From Spisula solida (lineage: Eukaryota; Mollusca; Bivalvia; Venerida; Mactridae), in contig OX365948.1 of assembly GCA_947247005.1 (NCBI GenBank), forward strand, positions 41,668,601 through 41,732,600: 64,000 bases of DNA, written 5' to 3'. The notes beneath the pieces are model-generated. The model searched no databases. It saw nothing but the letters and a program-made list of their open reading frames with translations, and was not told where the DNA came from. Both the position numbers and the translations under genes were made by a program. Shown here piece by piece: positions 13,070 to 24,059 of the stretch (position 1 is the stretch's first letter; each line of letters starts with the position of its first letter).

Positions 13070-13629
13070 TCGAGAATCTTACAGTGAAAGTTAACCAATA
13101 GTTGATCATAGCTAGCTGATGGGTACCTTTGCATATAAATACCTCATGTATACAAACATGATCTAACCTATTTCACGTATGAAATACTAGTACTCTAAAT
13201 AAGATAACGACAGTGTGCACAGTTAATAACACACGATTATGTCCATTTTGACCGTAGTCACAGCTACACATGCTCTCCTCTAGGAACCAATGTAGTGAAG
13301 GACGGCCTGTAATGGAACATTGTTTCACTCATGACTTATTGCAGCCTCGAGCTGTAGCACTAACTGTGGCTGATTAGGATGGTGTTATAGGTCAGAAGAC
13401 GAGCAAGGCCACTACAATAACGTTCCTGTTTGTTCAGTAAAAGCCGTTCCAGTCAGGATCTCCGTGTTACAAACACAGTGCACTAAGCCGTACCAAAAGG
13501 TAAGTCAGCATCTAACCAAAACAGCAGAGCACGACAGCTGTACAAAAAATATAGAAACCACATTTTGTAGGAAGTTTACAAATACAAATCAAACTACAAG
13601 TATTAGTATGTATTTTTTATATTTCATAA

Positions 13630-14451
13630 CTATTTCAGTGTGTGGAGATTTCGGAGTATCAGAGTAAGTTGTTGTGCTCGCTTTTCATTTTTTTGTTCAT
13701 GTTTATAGTTGTCCTTCTGATTTGTGCTTGCGTTCTGTACCTTTTCTTGTCCATGTTTGCAGTTGTCCTTGTGATTTACGCTTGCGTTCTGTGCCTTTTC
13801 TTGTTCATGTTTGCAGTTGTCCTTGTGATTTGTGCTTGCGTTCTGTGCATTTTCTTGTCCATGTTTGCAGTTGTCCTTGTGATTTGTGCTTGCGTTCTGT
13901 GCCTTTTCTTGTCCATGTTTGCAGTTGTCCTTCTGACTTGTGCTTGCGTTCTGTGCCTTTTCTTGTCCATGTTTGCAGTTGTCCTTCTGACTTGTGCTTG
14001 CGTTCTGTGCCTTTTCTTGTCCATGTTTGCAGTTGTCCTTCTCACTTGTGCTTGCGTTCTGTGCCGTTTCTTGTCCATGTTTGCAGTTGTCCTTCTCACT
14101 TGTGCTTGCGTTCTGTGCATTTTCTTGTCCATGTTTGCAGTTGTCCTTCTCACTTGTGATTGCGTTCTGTGCATTTTCTTGTCCATGTTTGCAGTTGTCC
14201 TTCTCACTTGTGACTGCGTTCTGTGCATTTTCTTGTCCATGTTTGCAGTTGTCCTTCTCACTTGTGATTGCGTTCTGTGCATTTTCTTGTCCATGTTTGC
14301 AGTTGTCCTTCTCACTTGTGATTGCGTTCTGTGCATTTTCTTGTCCATGTTTGCAGTTGTCCTTCTCACTTGTGCTTGCGTTCAGTGCCTTTTCTTGTTC
14401 ATATTTGTAGTTGTCCTTTTCTTGTTCTTGTCTTCTTTTTGTGCCGTTCAT
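13630..14451 (-). CDS. Repeat-made open frame over a 54-bp minisatellite, doubtful gene
   Basis: A 273-codon frame from ATG 14451-14449 to a TAG at 13630. It starts MNGTKRRQEQEKDNYKYEQE and continues as about 13 copies of an 18-residue unit close to EKDNCKHGQENAQNAITS, ending NLHTLK. Because 54 is a multiple of three, at least four other frames over the same DNA are also open, so openness is weak evidence. The unit is hydrophilic with one cysteine each. It could be a low-complexity protein, a non-coding minisatellite, or part of a longer transcript. I see no family. Confidence 0.25.
   Translation of the reverse strand: MNGTKRRQEQEKDNYKYEQEKALNASTSEKDNCKHGQENAQNAITSEKDNCKHGQENAQNAITSEKDNCKHGQENAQNAVTSEKDNCKHGQENAQNAITSEKDNCKHGQENAQNASTSEKDNCKHGQETAQNASTSEKDNCKHGQEKAQNASTSQKDNCKHGQEKAQNASTSQKDNCKHGQEKAQNASTNHKDNCKHGQENAQNASTNHKDNCKHEQEKAQNASVNHKDNCKHGQEKVQNASTNQKDNYKHEQKNEKRAQQLTLILRNLHTLK
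13690..14425. repeat. 54-bp minisatellite, about 13-14 copies
   Basis: The plus-strand unit begins gttgtccttctcacttgtg and includes gcgttctgtgc and tcttgtccatgtttgca. The period was counted at 54 bases. Copies differ by a few bases; the outer two are worn. Runs of neighbouring copies share variants (for instance 'gtgattt' at the left and 'ctcactt' at the right), as expected from local turnover. Confidence 0.92.
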
Positions 14452-14796
14452 GCCCTGCTGAGCCTCTATGATCTTCCATAGCTTTAATACTTTGTTCACA
14501 TTACACAACACATATTACTAGAACATAGTGCTAGATATCTAAAGATGCAACAAAAATAAGGGTATTTTCCTATAAATGGTGTTATCTTAAACTTATTGAT
14601 TACAAACTCAACAGTAAAATAAATATTGATCCAATACCAATACGTGGGAACCATGTTGTTTTAATACAATAATTGAGCAACAAGGACACTATGAAATGCT
14701 GAATGTTTAGCATCCAGACATCCTAGCATTGCTGGTCACGTATGTCTAGTGTCTTTTCATTGAACATGGGGAATGTAGATAATCCTAAATTGTTTT

Positions 14797-14938
14797 TGCC
14801 TTGAACCAAGAATATTTTTCGGGACGTATTGACCTTGAACCAAGGATATTTTTTGGGGCGTGTTGGCCATGAACCAAGAATATTTTTCGGGACGTGTTTG
14901 CCTTGAAACAAGGATATTTTTCTGGACGTGTTAGCCTT
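14797..14938 (+). repeat. 34-bp minisatellite, about four copies
   Basis: Unit 'ccttgaaccaagaatatttt' plus 'tcgggacgtattga', with copy differences such as 'aaggatatttttctggacgt'. Gene-free surroundings. Confidence 0.85.
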
Positions 14939-14939
14939 G

Positions 14940-16217
14940 TGTTTGATTGGGGAATGTATTTGTCAGTAGCAGACTGTTTCGCTAACTAGTATGGACAACA
15001 CGTTTTAGAATATCATAGACTCATCAGAAACTTAGCTAAAATTTGGACACATTCGCCTGTAGCCCCCTTGTTATCAAAAATACTTAATGTTTACTTAAGT
15101 TCTTGTACGAAACATCAACAAAAACAATATTAATGGTTTGAAAAGGGTTCTCAATATCTTGGCCTATAGATTGAGAGTTTACGTCGGGGTTTGAACGTTT
15201 GACGCAGTAAACTTGTAAATCGTTTTCGAACGAACTATGATGACAAAAATGAACCACTGACATAATATTATTGTATCTCTTGTTATGAAAATAGCACAAG
15301 AATCAACGATTATTTTGATTTACACAGTATTAAAAAAGTTCGTTCTCAATGTTAAAGTTTCAATAGTTTATTTTTCTGAACCCAGAAGAATGTAAAATGT
15401 TCGGGTTAAATTCTAGATGCTTCTACCTAGGTTCTTATCTCACTGGTATTGAATGAAACCATTATAGTAAGAAAATGAAATTGTACATTGCGCACAAAGC
15501 TCAGATATAATTTGTATGAATTTAAATTTTGAGAACAAACTTTTTTAACACCCTGTAGTTTTGATAGTATGACTATGACGTCGTTCCTTATTACACCAAA
15601 ATAAACATCCCATATTATTTCAGATGGCATAATGTACCGATTTTGTCGAGAACTATGATTTATGACATGACTACAAGCAAACAATTATGTTTTCTTAATT
15701 ATTTCTACGCGTACCGTATCATGTACACGACTATTTTTGTCTGTCTCAGTCGAAACGAATTTCCTAAATCTGTGATAGTGATATTCTGCATTGGTCTGAT
15801 ACCGATTCTCATAGGATAGTTAAGATGTGCTCAGTGATTATTAGTGACTGCTGATAACACTAACGGTATTTGTTTGTGCTTTCATAAAAACAATAACTTA
15901 TGATTGCTGTAAAGTTCTGAGCTAAAATGTGCATTTGCAGTATATTAACAAAGTGCATGCGTCCTTTTTAGTATGACTTATGTAGTGACTAATATTTCGT
16001 TCTAAAGTTTGCTTGTGATAGTATTAATCTAGATCTAATTTCATTTTGGATTTTCGTCAATAGGATACTCACGAGGATCACGTGTCTTACTTTTAATTAA
16101 AAACATTAAAATGGCGGACTGAGACAGTGATGTCTAATGTATGACAGACGGACGAGTGTCTTCAAGTCATGTGTAACTTAAACTTACAGTAATAATCATA
16201 TAATAATAATAACAGTG
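14940..16217. other. Upstream flank of the KCNE-like gene
   Basis: AT-rich sequence with no open frame of note. The promoter should lie here, but no TATA box or start site can be picked with confidence. A short trinucleotide run (taataataataa) ends just before the start codon. Confidence 0.4.
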
Positions 16218-16859
16218 ATGCATGTTAACTTAAGCCACATTCATGGTGCGTTTCCTTCTACGAATATTACACGTCACACAAACGAGTGCGGAAGCGTTAC
16301 GACACCAAAACCGGAAGGTGTGGAATTCGAAGCGTTCTTGTACATTGTTGTTGTGATTGCGTTCTACGCTACGAGTATTGTGTTCCTTTTAATCAAGTAC
16401 GCAAGAAATGATGACGAGGAACAGAATTTGAAATACAATTATACTGAATTCGTTAAACGAGAAAAATTTCAGACGGCCCAATATAAGAACATGGAAGCAT
16501 TGGTGCGGACGAAAGCTGTTCTTGAAAACTACTTATTTACACATAATTTATACAACGCTTTGGATGCTAAATGCCCAGTGATTATTGTGAGTGAATATTC
16601 AGGCGGTGAGATTTTCATGAAAGAGATTGACCTAAATAAATCTATAGAAGATTGTCATGCTGCTAGTGATGTACCCGTCAAAGATGACGACATAAAGAAC
16701 GAAAAATGTGACCTAGTCTCTGAAACGCAGACTGATGTTCCAAATATTGTTGCGTCGTCAGACGACAGTATATCCGTGTCTGATGAAGAAACGTTGTTAG
16801 GAAATGGATGGAACACTGTCGAACATGGCGGCTGGCGATCAAGGTGTCAAACATTGTGA
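16218..16859 (+). CDS. Single-pass membrane protein with KCNE-like layout
   Basis: Single-exon frame of 213 residues from ATG 16218 to TGA. The N-terminus has two N-glycosylation sequons (NLS at about 4-6, NIT at 16-18) and no signal peptide. One hydrophobic helix follows at about residues 39-59 (AFLYIVVVIAFYATSIVFLL), then a charged cytoplasmic-type stretch (KYARNDDEEQ) and an acidic, serine-rich tail. This topology, outside N-terminus with sequons, one helix, then a polar juxtamembrane segment, is that of KCNE potassium-channel beta subunits. Sequence identity to KCNE is low by eye, so the assignment is tentative. Codon use and length argue for a real gene. The tail after about residue 120 is not recognised. 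The triplet before the ATG is GTG, so the first ATG is used as the start. Confidence 0.6.
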   Translation: MHVNLSHIHGAFPSTNITRHTNECGSVTTPKPEGVEFEAFLYIVVVIAFYATSIVFLLIKYARNDDEEQNLKYNYTEFVKREKFQTAQYKNMEALVRTKAVLENYLFTHNLYNALDAKCPVIIVSEYSGGEIFMKEIDLNKSIEDCHAASDVPVKDDDIKNEKCDLVSETQTDVPNIVASSDDSISVSDEETLLGNGWNTVEHGGWRSRCQTL

Positions 16860-17025
16860 ATAATGGAACTTCAGTGCTAGTTCTTGGTGATCAAATAATT
16901 AATACTTGGAACAATGTTCCTTTGACCTTGTAAGTAGGTTTACTAGAAAAAATGTTTTTAACGATTTATTTGTTCTTACATTATATTGATTTATAGTAAA
17001 CTGGTATATCTATACTACATTGCAT

Positions 17026-17762
17026 GGGTGTAGGAGAAGGGGCGGCCAGGGGGGCCAGGTCCCCCCAATGTTAGGACAGGGGGGGGGCAACATATCCGGT
17101 TTGGCCCCCCAAATAATTCAGACCATATTCATAATTTTCCGCCTAATATAGTCTTGTAATAGGTAATTTGCCTTTTATCCTTGGTTAAAAAGTATAAAAT
17201 GTGAATTTTCGTGCTCGCTTCGCACGCAAAATGATTTTAAACTATGAAATATGTTATCACCCGATCACGTAACTGTTGAAAAGAGCTACAAGGACTACAG
17301 AAAAACATTGTTAGATAAAGTTTGCACCAGCTCCTATATTGCTTTTAAACTTTGTCATTGCTATATATGTTAAATTCCCTTACTAAACCACTAAAACTCT
17401 CAGAATTCGGGCATCTGTTCAATAATTAGTAAACTATTTACAAAATAAGGACTTAATTGTGATTGATCTTACCAAACAATTATCTCAGAACGCACCAGAT
17501 TGATCCAATGTTTTAAAAAAATTCCCGGGGGAGCATGCCCCCGTCCCCCCTACTTACAATACTAGTTTATGTTAGGGTTCATTTTTACCCGGTATTTTGA
17601 CAAGCAAACAACTTAGTATATATACCTTACCTTAGTGAATATAAACACAAACTTTCATCATAGCTTATTAACACTTAATGTGACCCACACATATCTCTAA
17701 AAATAATTTTCGCCACCCCCTTCCCAAATATTTGCCCCCCCCCACTGTTGAAGACGCTCCTA
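17026..17762. mobile_element. TIR element, GGGCGTAGGAG family, copy 2 (inverted)
   Basis: The interior matches copy 1 in reverse complement, including the 'tgctcgcttcgcacgcaaaatg' stretch and the runs of G and C. Its ends are worn (GGGTGTAGGAG and GCTCCTA). A perfect 8-bp CATTGCAT flanks it at 17018-17025 and 17763-17770. It lies about 170 bp downstream of the KCNE-like gene. Confidence 0.72.
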
Positions 17763-17770
17763 CATTGCAT

Positions 17771-20185
17771 ATATCCAAGTTATTGTTTAGGTGAGGTGTT
17801 CCCCAGTTCCATAATGTGGTTATTTATTATTTATTTAACGTTACGTCACTTTCTGTCCCCATACATATTATACGTAAATGCCTGACTAAAGTCATGGTAA
17901 AATTGGTTTGAAAAAATTTCGTTAAAAAAGGACAAAATAATCATGTCGCTTTTCGTAAAATGTTCTAGAACGCGTGTCACGTTAGGACATCCCATTTTAA
18001 CATTCGTGTCTCTCTTAAACATGAATATTATGAATATATCTAGCAATGTATACATTACATATGAAAATCTTAGACTTGTTACTTTTTTCTTTACTGAACC
18101 GTTGGTTTTCATAGAACAAATTGCATGTATCTTCAGCAATAAGAGAGAACTAAATACTTTATATTTGTACATTTTACTTAATGTTCATATTGGTCGCAAT
18201 ATTGTTCTTAACGTCTATAACTACGTTCAGTTAACCAGGTTTACGATCTGCCACAGGGTTGAAAAGTAGAATTTTAAAAAAGCTAGGAGGTGGCTCGGTT
18301 TGTTCTATATATGTATAAACACGATACTGCACTGTGTATTGGTTCATGCTCGAATTAGAAAAATATGTTGTATGTAGGACTCAATCGAGTTCAAGCGCTA
18401 TATAATCCTATATGCACTCACAATGATTCCATTAAATATACTGCAAAGGGAGGTTACTACTGGGAGCAGTTTTTCCTCTTTTCGTTTCAAAGGAGTATGA
18501 TTTTGCGCTACTATAAAAAGATACTGAAAAATCGGACAGGGAAGGCAGCACTCAACAGAAACAGATGATTACGACAGGCACAAAATATACAAAATACAGA
18601 CCACAAGCAAACGTCACAATCCCCGACACAAAACTGAACAAGAAAGTGAAATTTAACCGCTAAACGTCGTAATTATATACAGATGTCAAAAAAGTCCTTC
18701 ACTGGATAACCCATTCTGATCACCTCGGTCTTTATGCATTGTAAGTTTACCGGAGACAAACGATTGTGGCTAACCATACACACGGTGTATGATCAAACCT
18801 ACATTGTTGGTACAAAACTGGCGTTGCCTTCACTTTTTGGTATAAGCAACGAACTTTTACGTACAAAAAACGAAAAAACACACGGAGGAGGTCACGGAAA
18901 ATTCAAACAGTTCTACTTCACAGACGTATGATGATTTTACTAATGTTACCACGAAACATTCAAGCTTCCATCTGCATAAAAACAAAATGAAAAGCTTCAG
19001 CAGTTTCCGAAAAATAAGGGTTACAGTTTGAGTACTGCTTTACCAAATCGGGAAATGGAAATCGTTTTTTGCTATTATTTTTACCACTTGTGATGTTTTG
19101 TGCAAAGTTTTTACCTATATATTCAGTTTTTTAATCTAATGGAACTGAAAAAAGAAAAGAAACCACCCTTTAAAATCAATTTCGTCTCTTAAAACACGAT
19201 TTAATCAACTATAAAGCACCTTTATTTTAGGAACAGCACTAAACTAGGGCACCTCCGTTATTTCGGAAACACTTAGTCATTTTACAATGTATTCAGCAAC
19301 TACTCGTACATGCTTTTTCTAAGTATACACTAGCTATTTGTTCCAGATAAGATGGTTAGACTTAGTTGCATTCTTACCGTACGGCAGATGGGGGATAAGC
19401 TCACATATAGTCACAATTGGCTTTTCATGTCAGGGATTAGAAGGTCAACAGTTATCACTTTAAAATTTGACTGTTTGTTTCTAATAATGTAAAATATTCA
19501 TTGAGATGACATGCAAAAGCCCCATTTTCATTCTGGTTGTTTCCGTTGTCGAAGCATAATTTAGAAGTGTTGATGGTCTGCATATGCAAAAATACGAAAT
19601 CAATTGACGTAAAGCTGACACTTCGATGACATTCACGCGGCAGGTTCCAATAGCCCGGCGAAAATCTGACCATCGAATTTCGCTAATAATCATCGTCCGG
19701 ATATCATTCCCGTTGTCATTCAGTGAGAAGTGGAGCAGTCCGTAATAGACCTGCGGATAACAATCGGCATGGTGCTTTTAGTCTCGGGGCTTAAACCCTA
19801 TTAAAAATGTAAGGTCTGGACTTAGCATTTGGCTGAGAAACCAAAGGACTTAGGTGGTGATAATGAAATTTAGAGCGCACTTGAATAGAAGTGCTCAGTT
19901 ATACCTGGGGCAGTCATTGGACAGTATAGTTTGTTCATGAGAACAAAGTGTTTGACAGTTTTATCTGCAGAAGGCAGACATATGCTTTATTGACGACTTC
20001 GTGACTTTTTGAGTCCAGGGTCAAGTTATTTACAATACTTACAAGCAATGAAATCCAGTTCTGTAGTTGTAGTTATCAATACTTTACGCCATTATTCGGT
20101 AATACGCTTTTCGTTCAATACCACATTAATATGCAAAATCGTATTTAGAAATTGCAATCATGGATATTTAGAAAAGTTGTTGAAT
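17771..20185. other. Intergenic, no gene seen
   Basis: Overlapping 108-codon frames on both strands at 17846-18269 have AT-driven composition. Only the dispersed motif at 18.5 kb is notable. Confidence 0.5.
18500..18578 (+). repeat. Dispersed 'cggacagggaaggcagcact' motif, copy at 18.5 kb
   Basis: Reads 'ctataaaaagatactgaaaa', then 'atcggacagggaaggcagca', then 'ctcaacagaaacag'. Related copies are at 32608-32690 (plus), about 10985-11090 (minus) and, reduced to part of a unit, at 8415-8578. Confidence 0.6.
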
Positions 20186-20568
20186 CAGGGTGGTCACAGA
20201 AAATAAAGAATGAAATTCCCTGATAATTTCCTGATATTTCCCTCACGAAAAGGTTATTTTCCATTGATTGTTTTCGGTGTTCGCAACTCATATACAGCTG
20301 AAAGTACGGCCTTCAAAATCCCCTTAGAGCCATACCTACACTACCAAACTCATTATTTATACCTATCGTATAATAAATACAGTTTTTTGAAGAAATACAA
20401 CAACTATTGAATAAAGTCATGAAGAGAATTTGCCAGTGGACACATTTTTTCCTCCAATTTTTTGTAACATTTCCTGATTTTTGCCCAATTTTGGAATTCC
20501 CTGATTTTTCCCTGCAGTGAATTTGTTTTTGGCATTTTCCCTGTTTTCCCGAGTCAGTGGCGACCCTG
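20186..20568. mobile_element. TIR MITE with CAGGGTGGTCAC ends, 383 bp
   Basis: Left end CAGGGTGGTCACAG, right end complement CAGGGTCGCCACTGAC. The inside is rich in 'ttccctga' repeats. The ends are of hAT type by motif. The flanking 8-mers do not match, so the insertion is old or the borders are off by some bases. Confidence 0.6.
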
Positions 20569-20614
20569 TTAATGTATTTTGTTTTTGTTTTTCAGAGCCA
20601 ATGCACTGTTCAAA

Positions 20615-20678
20615 GTATAGCAATAGAGTCTACTGGGTTAGACAGCACGTCTAACCGAGTATGACTCTATTACTATAC
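20615..20678. repeat. 64-nt imperfect palindrome
   Basis: 'gtatagcaatagagtc' plus 'gggttagac' and, after a 5-base loop, 'gtctaacc' plus 'gactctattactatac'. It could form a long hairpin. It stands just outside the MITE at 20186-20568. Confidence 0.8.
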
Positions 20679-23200
20679 TGCTTTCCAAGTAGCTGTAACC
20701 AAACGCTAAATCACTCATATGTTGAAAGGGAACTGTATTCAAAGCATGACATGCATTAGTTACAGGTCCAAGTCGTGTTTTGCCATATAGACCACAAAGT
20801 CGCGTAAGGGACGCCGTGTACATACTGCGGACTTGGGTGTGACGGGTCACTGAAAATTTTATTTATTTAAGTAAAACAAAATTCTCAATACATCCTCCAA
20901 ACGTCTGACACGATGACCGTGTCTTAAATTCCAACAGAAAACGATCATTCAGACCGACATTTGCAAATGAAATAGCCCGTGTTTTGTTTAAATGCATCTC
21001 GCTGTAGCAAGGAGTCGTACGAGGAGCGGTATTTGAAGGGAGGGGAGCTGTATGCTAGGTCAACATACATTGTACATGCTGTAACTTCAAACGCAGCTAC
21101 AAAATCGATGCGTGAAATGTAATGCACCAGTCAATTGAAACCACGGAACCCAACCCCGGGAAAATACGGGGATTTTTACTATAATTGTTTTTTCCAAATT
21201 CCTGGTAAAATTCCTGCCTCGGGGCCATACTGTTGGTCAACCCTCCGCAAATTGTCACTACCCTTAATTTTAAACCAGTGAATATAGGTATGTGTAATTC
21301 TACTTGATATTTGGATGTATGTAAACATCGCAGATGAATAACTGTTGGTCAAACTATGAAGATCGCCCGTCTGTACTCCTGCAATGAACTCGGTAAAAGC
21401 ACATGTATAGTCACGGCTATATTTTCCCGCTATTTCTCCCATCCTTCCTCCTCGGGTTTCATTTGACTGGTGCATAGCATTAAAGCACGTGCGAAATCAT
21501 GGCGTAGCCCAGTTCCGGCCTAACTTATATCGGATTCTGACAAATGAAAGATCTTCACCATTTGGACGAATTAGATTCAGAGATAAATTTTGACATAATA
21601 TAGGTGCCCTTATACAAACAATATACATTGTAGGTGACTTCCCATAAGTTAATTATTGCAAGTTATTTTTATGTTAGAAGCTTATTTCCGCTTTTGTTGA
21701 TTATCCCAATATCAAAGTATCATTGTAGTATAAATTGAAAATCAGAACAATACCAAAAATAATAGGATTCGTTGTTCAAATACTTTTTCAATACAAATGT
21801 CAATTTTTTTTTAATTGACACGAAACAGAAGATTCGTTCTTTTCATACTTCGAATACAAACTTCGACTTAATTTTGAGCGGATTTACATTTTTACATATT
21901 CGAGTGGTTTCGTAAAGCCATTCCAGTTATGAACTAAAGCCAACTCTATGATTAAATGGATGTAAAAAAAACTTCACTACACCGTCCATTTCGGCTATTT
22001 ATCCCAGATCAATAGGAAAAGTTAGGTGCTTGTACGAACAAGTGAGTTGAAAACGCGACTTTTGTACCGATCATACACCGTGATACAGCTGCAATAATGG
22101 TTTCTGACGGTTATCAACGAAAAAAAAAGCATATAAGATGAATGGATATATTTCACCTCATTTCCTCTGTTTGAAGTGAGTGCGTTTTATTTAGTATTGT
22201 TCTGAGTATCACAGTCGTATTTTCACTTCAGTTTTAATGGTGGTGATTGCAATGTTTTTTTCAGGATTTGTTCAGGTTACACATTCTCGTTTACCAGAGT
22301 ATTCTTCGTCCGAAACATAGTAGTAGTCTGGGAACTTGACATTTATTTTTCAGGATTTGTTCAGGATACATGTTTAAGTAAATTGAATGCCATTTCAGTA
22401 CTTACATGATTCGTTCACCTGGACATCAGCTTCAATTCCATTATAAGTGTGCACTAGTCGCTCTCTAAACACGTATCTATTGATGTTAAAATTGCTACTT
22501 CAGTCAATTTGTTGCTAATGTTGTATGTATTCAATAAGAAAGAACACTCATTGAAAGTTACTCCGATTTGTAATTATTCTATATTTTTTCTTTTTCAATT
22601 TTGCCATGTGTTCATATGAGTATCCGATAATTCGATTCGTGTAAGTATTGAACCGTGAACTCTCAAATTCAGATAAAATGTACGTGAAAAACGAGGTTTT
22701 GCCAAAAGACATGGTTATTGCCTACACATAGTTCATAAATACACAGTTGAAACATAGACCGTGGAGTGTTTTTTTACAATGATTGCATAGTAAATAAACA
22801 CACTAGTATTCAGAATTAATTAATGTAATATTTTTGGGTAATTCTACCAATACTGTTTTATATATGTACTTTGAATGTATGAAACTCGATGTGCAAAGTA
22901 ATACATCCGTTTTCAAAAGATCAGCTAAATGCCAGTCAACAGTACACATTCAATCTGTCTTAAATGTATTCTTAGCTGCAAATGATTATTGCTTTCGCCA
23001 TGTACATTACAATATAAGAAATACATTGTATAACTTGCTGTACCAATAAATGAATTTACATAATGTTGCTAGTTGACTTATAAATCATGGTTAGTCCTGC
23101 ACCCACACACTATATGATTCTGGTTGAAGAATATCCAAGTAGAAGAGACCGACTGATTTGCAGAATATAAGGAATTTGATGTTCGATTTCAGTTGAGGTA
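20679..23200. other. Intergenic, no gene seen
   Basis: A direct repeat 'ttttcaggatttgttcagg' occurs near 22257 and 22347. Near 21150 is 'ccccgggaaaatacgggg', a short inverted stretch. No gene is supported. Confidence 0.5.
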
Positions 23201-23516
23201 ATAGAGAGGTTGCGATTCGAACGTGTACGACTACGTGTACGTGTACCTACAATTGGCTAGCGAACGACAACGTGTGCGTGTAACGTCTCATGACATGAAT
23301 CGATAATGAGTGTTTATATAAATTCAATGAAACCACGGGCGATGAATAATTATTTTTCCCGTGCATACGCATACCTGTGTGACATAGAACACATTAAATT
23401 TTCGTCTGTCACACGTCGGTTACTTGAGAAACTACACAAACCTGGATGACGAAATACTCGAAAATAGTATTGACGTACACGTACACGTTACACATTGACT
23501 TTCGCAACCTCTCTAT
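23201..23516. mobile_element. TIR MITE, 316 bp, TA-flanked
   Basis: Perfect 15-bp inverted ends ATAGAGAGGTTGCGA / TCGCAACCTCTCTAT with TA on each side. Just inside are 'acgtgtacgtgtac' and its inverted partner 'gtacacgtacacgt'. A TA target suggests the Tc1/mariner superfamily. No coding capacity. Confidence 0.78.
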
Positions 23517-24059
23517 TAATTAGTATTTTTGAAAAATCATCAGCTAGTACATACTTCTAGCCATTTGACTAATCACGATCACTTTAACAGCCGATAAGAC
23601 ACGGTCGTTTTCAAATAACTCTGTTTTGATGTTTTTTTTCCATTTTCTCATTTCACATAAAACAGCCGACTTCGCTGGTTCTGTCAATATGAAATATTAC
23701 ACAATACACTACATTTGATATTGTATTTAGTAAACTCGATATATTTTACTGCTTTCGGTTTACCTACATGCCAAAATTTGAACAACTTCGGTTCTTGAAG
23801 GTGTATTCTTTAAAATTGAACATTGTTGGAGTCAGAATGTAAACATGTCTTTTATGCACTAACAATAATGAAGATGCGTTCGCAATGACTGATAATACTG
23901 ACAAAAACTTATTCTTAGCTCCTTCCATGGACCGTTTGTAAACTCCACTGATTTGTCACAGTGCCTAGGCTATCGAGGCGGTTTTAACATGTACATGCAT
24001 GTTGGTATATGGCAGTATCAAAAAAGACATAACCGCTTAATGATTGTTTTAAATATGAT

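Noticed and set aside
13629..13656. Plus-strand exon-like piece with a 'tatttcag' acceptor and an 'agagtaagt' donor
   Set aside because: About 25 bases with no joining exon on either side; likely chance.
13642..14481. Plus-strand 279-codon frame and two further plus frames over the minisatellite
   Set aside because: They exist because the 54-bp unit is a multiple of three and lacks stops. No start context, no family, and the opposite strand is equally open.
17846..18269. Pair of 108-codon frames on opposite strands
   Set aside because: Overlapping open frames of AT-rich DNA with phenylalanine/isoleucine bias; no support for either.
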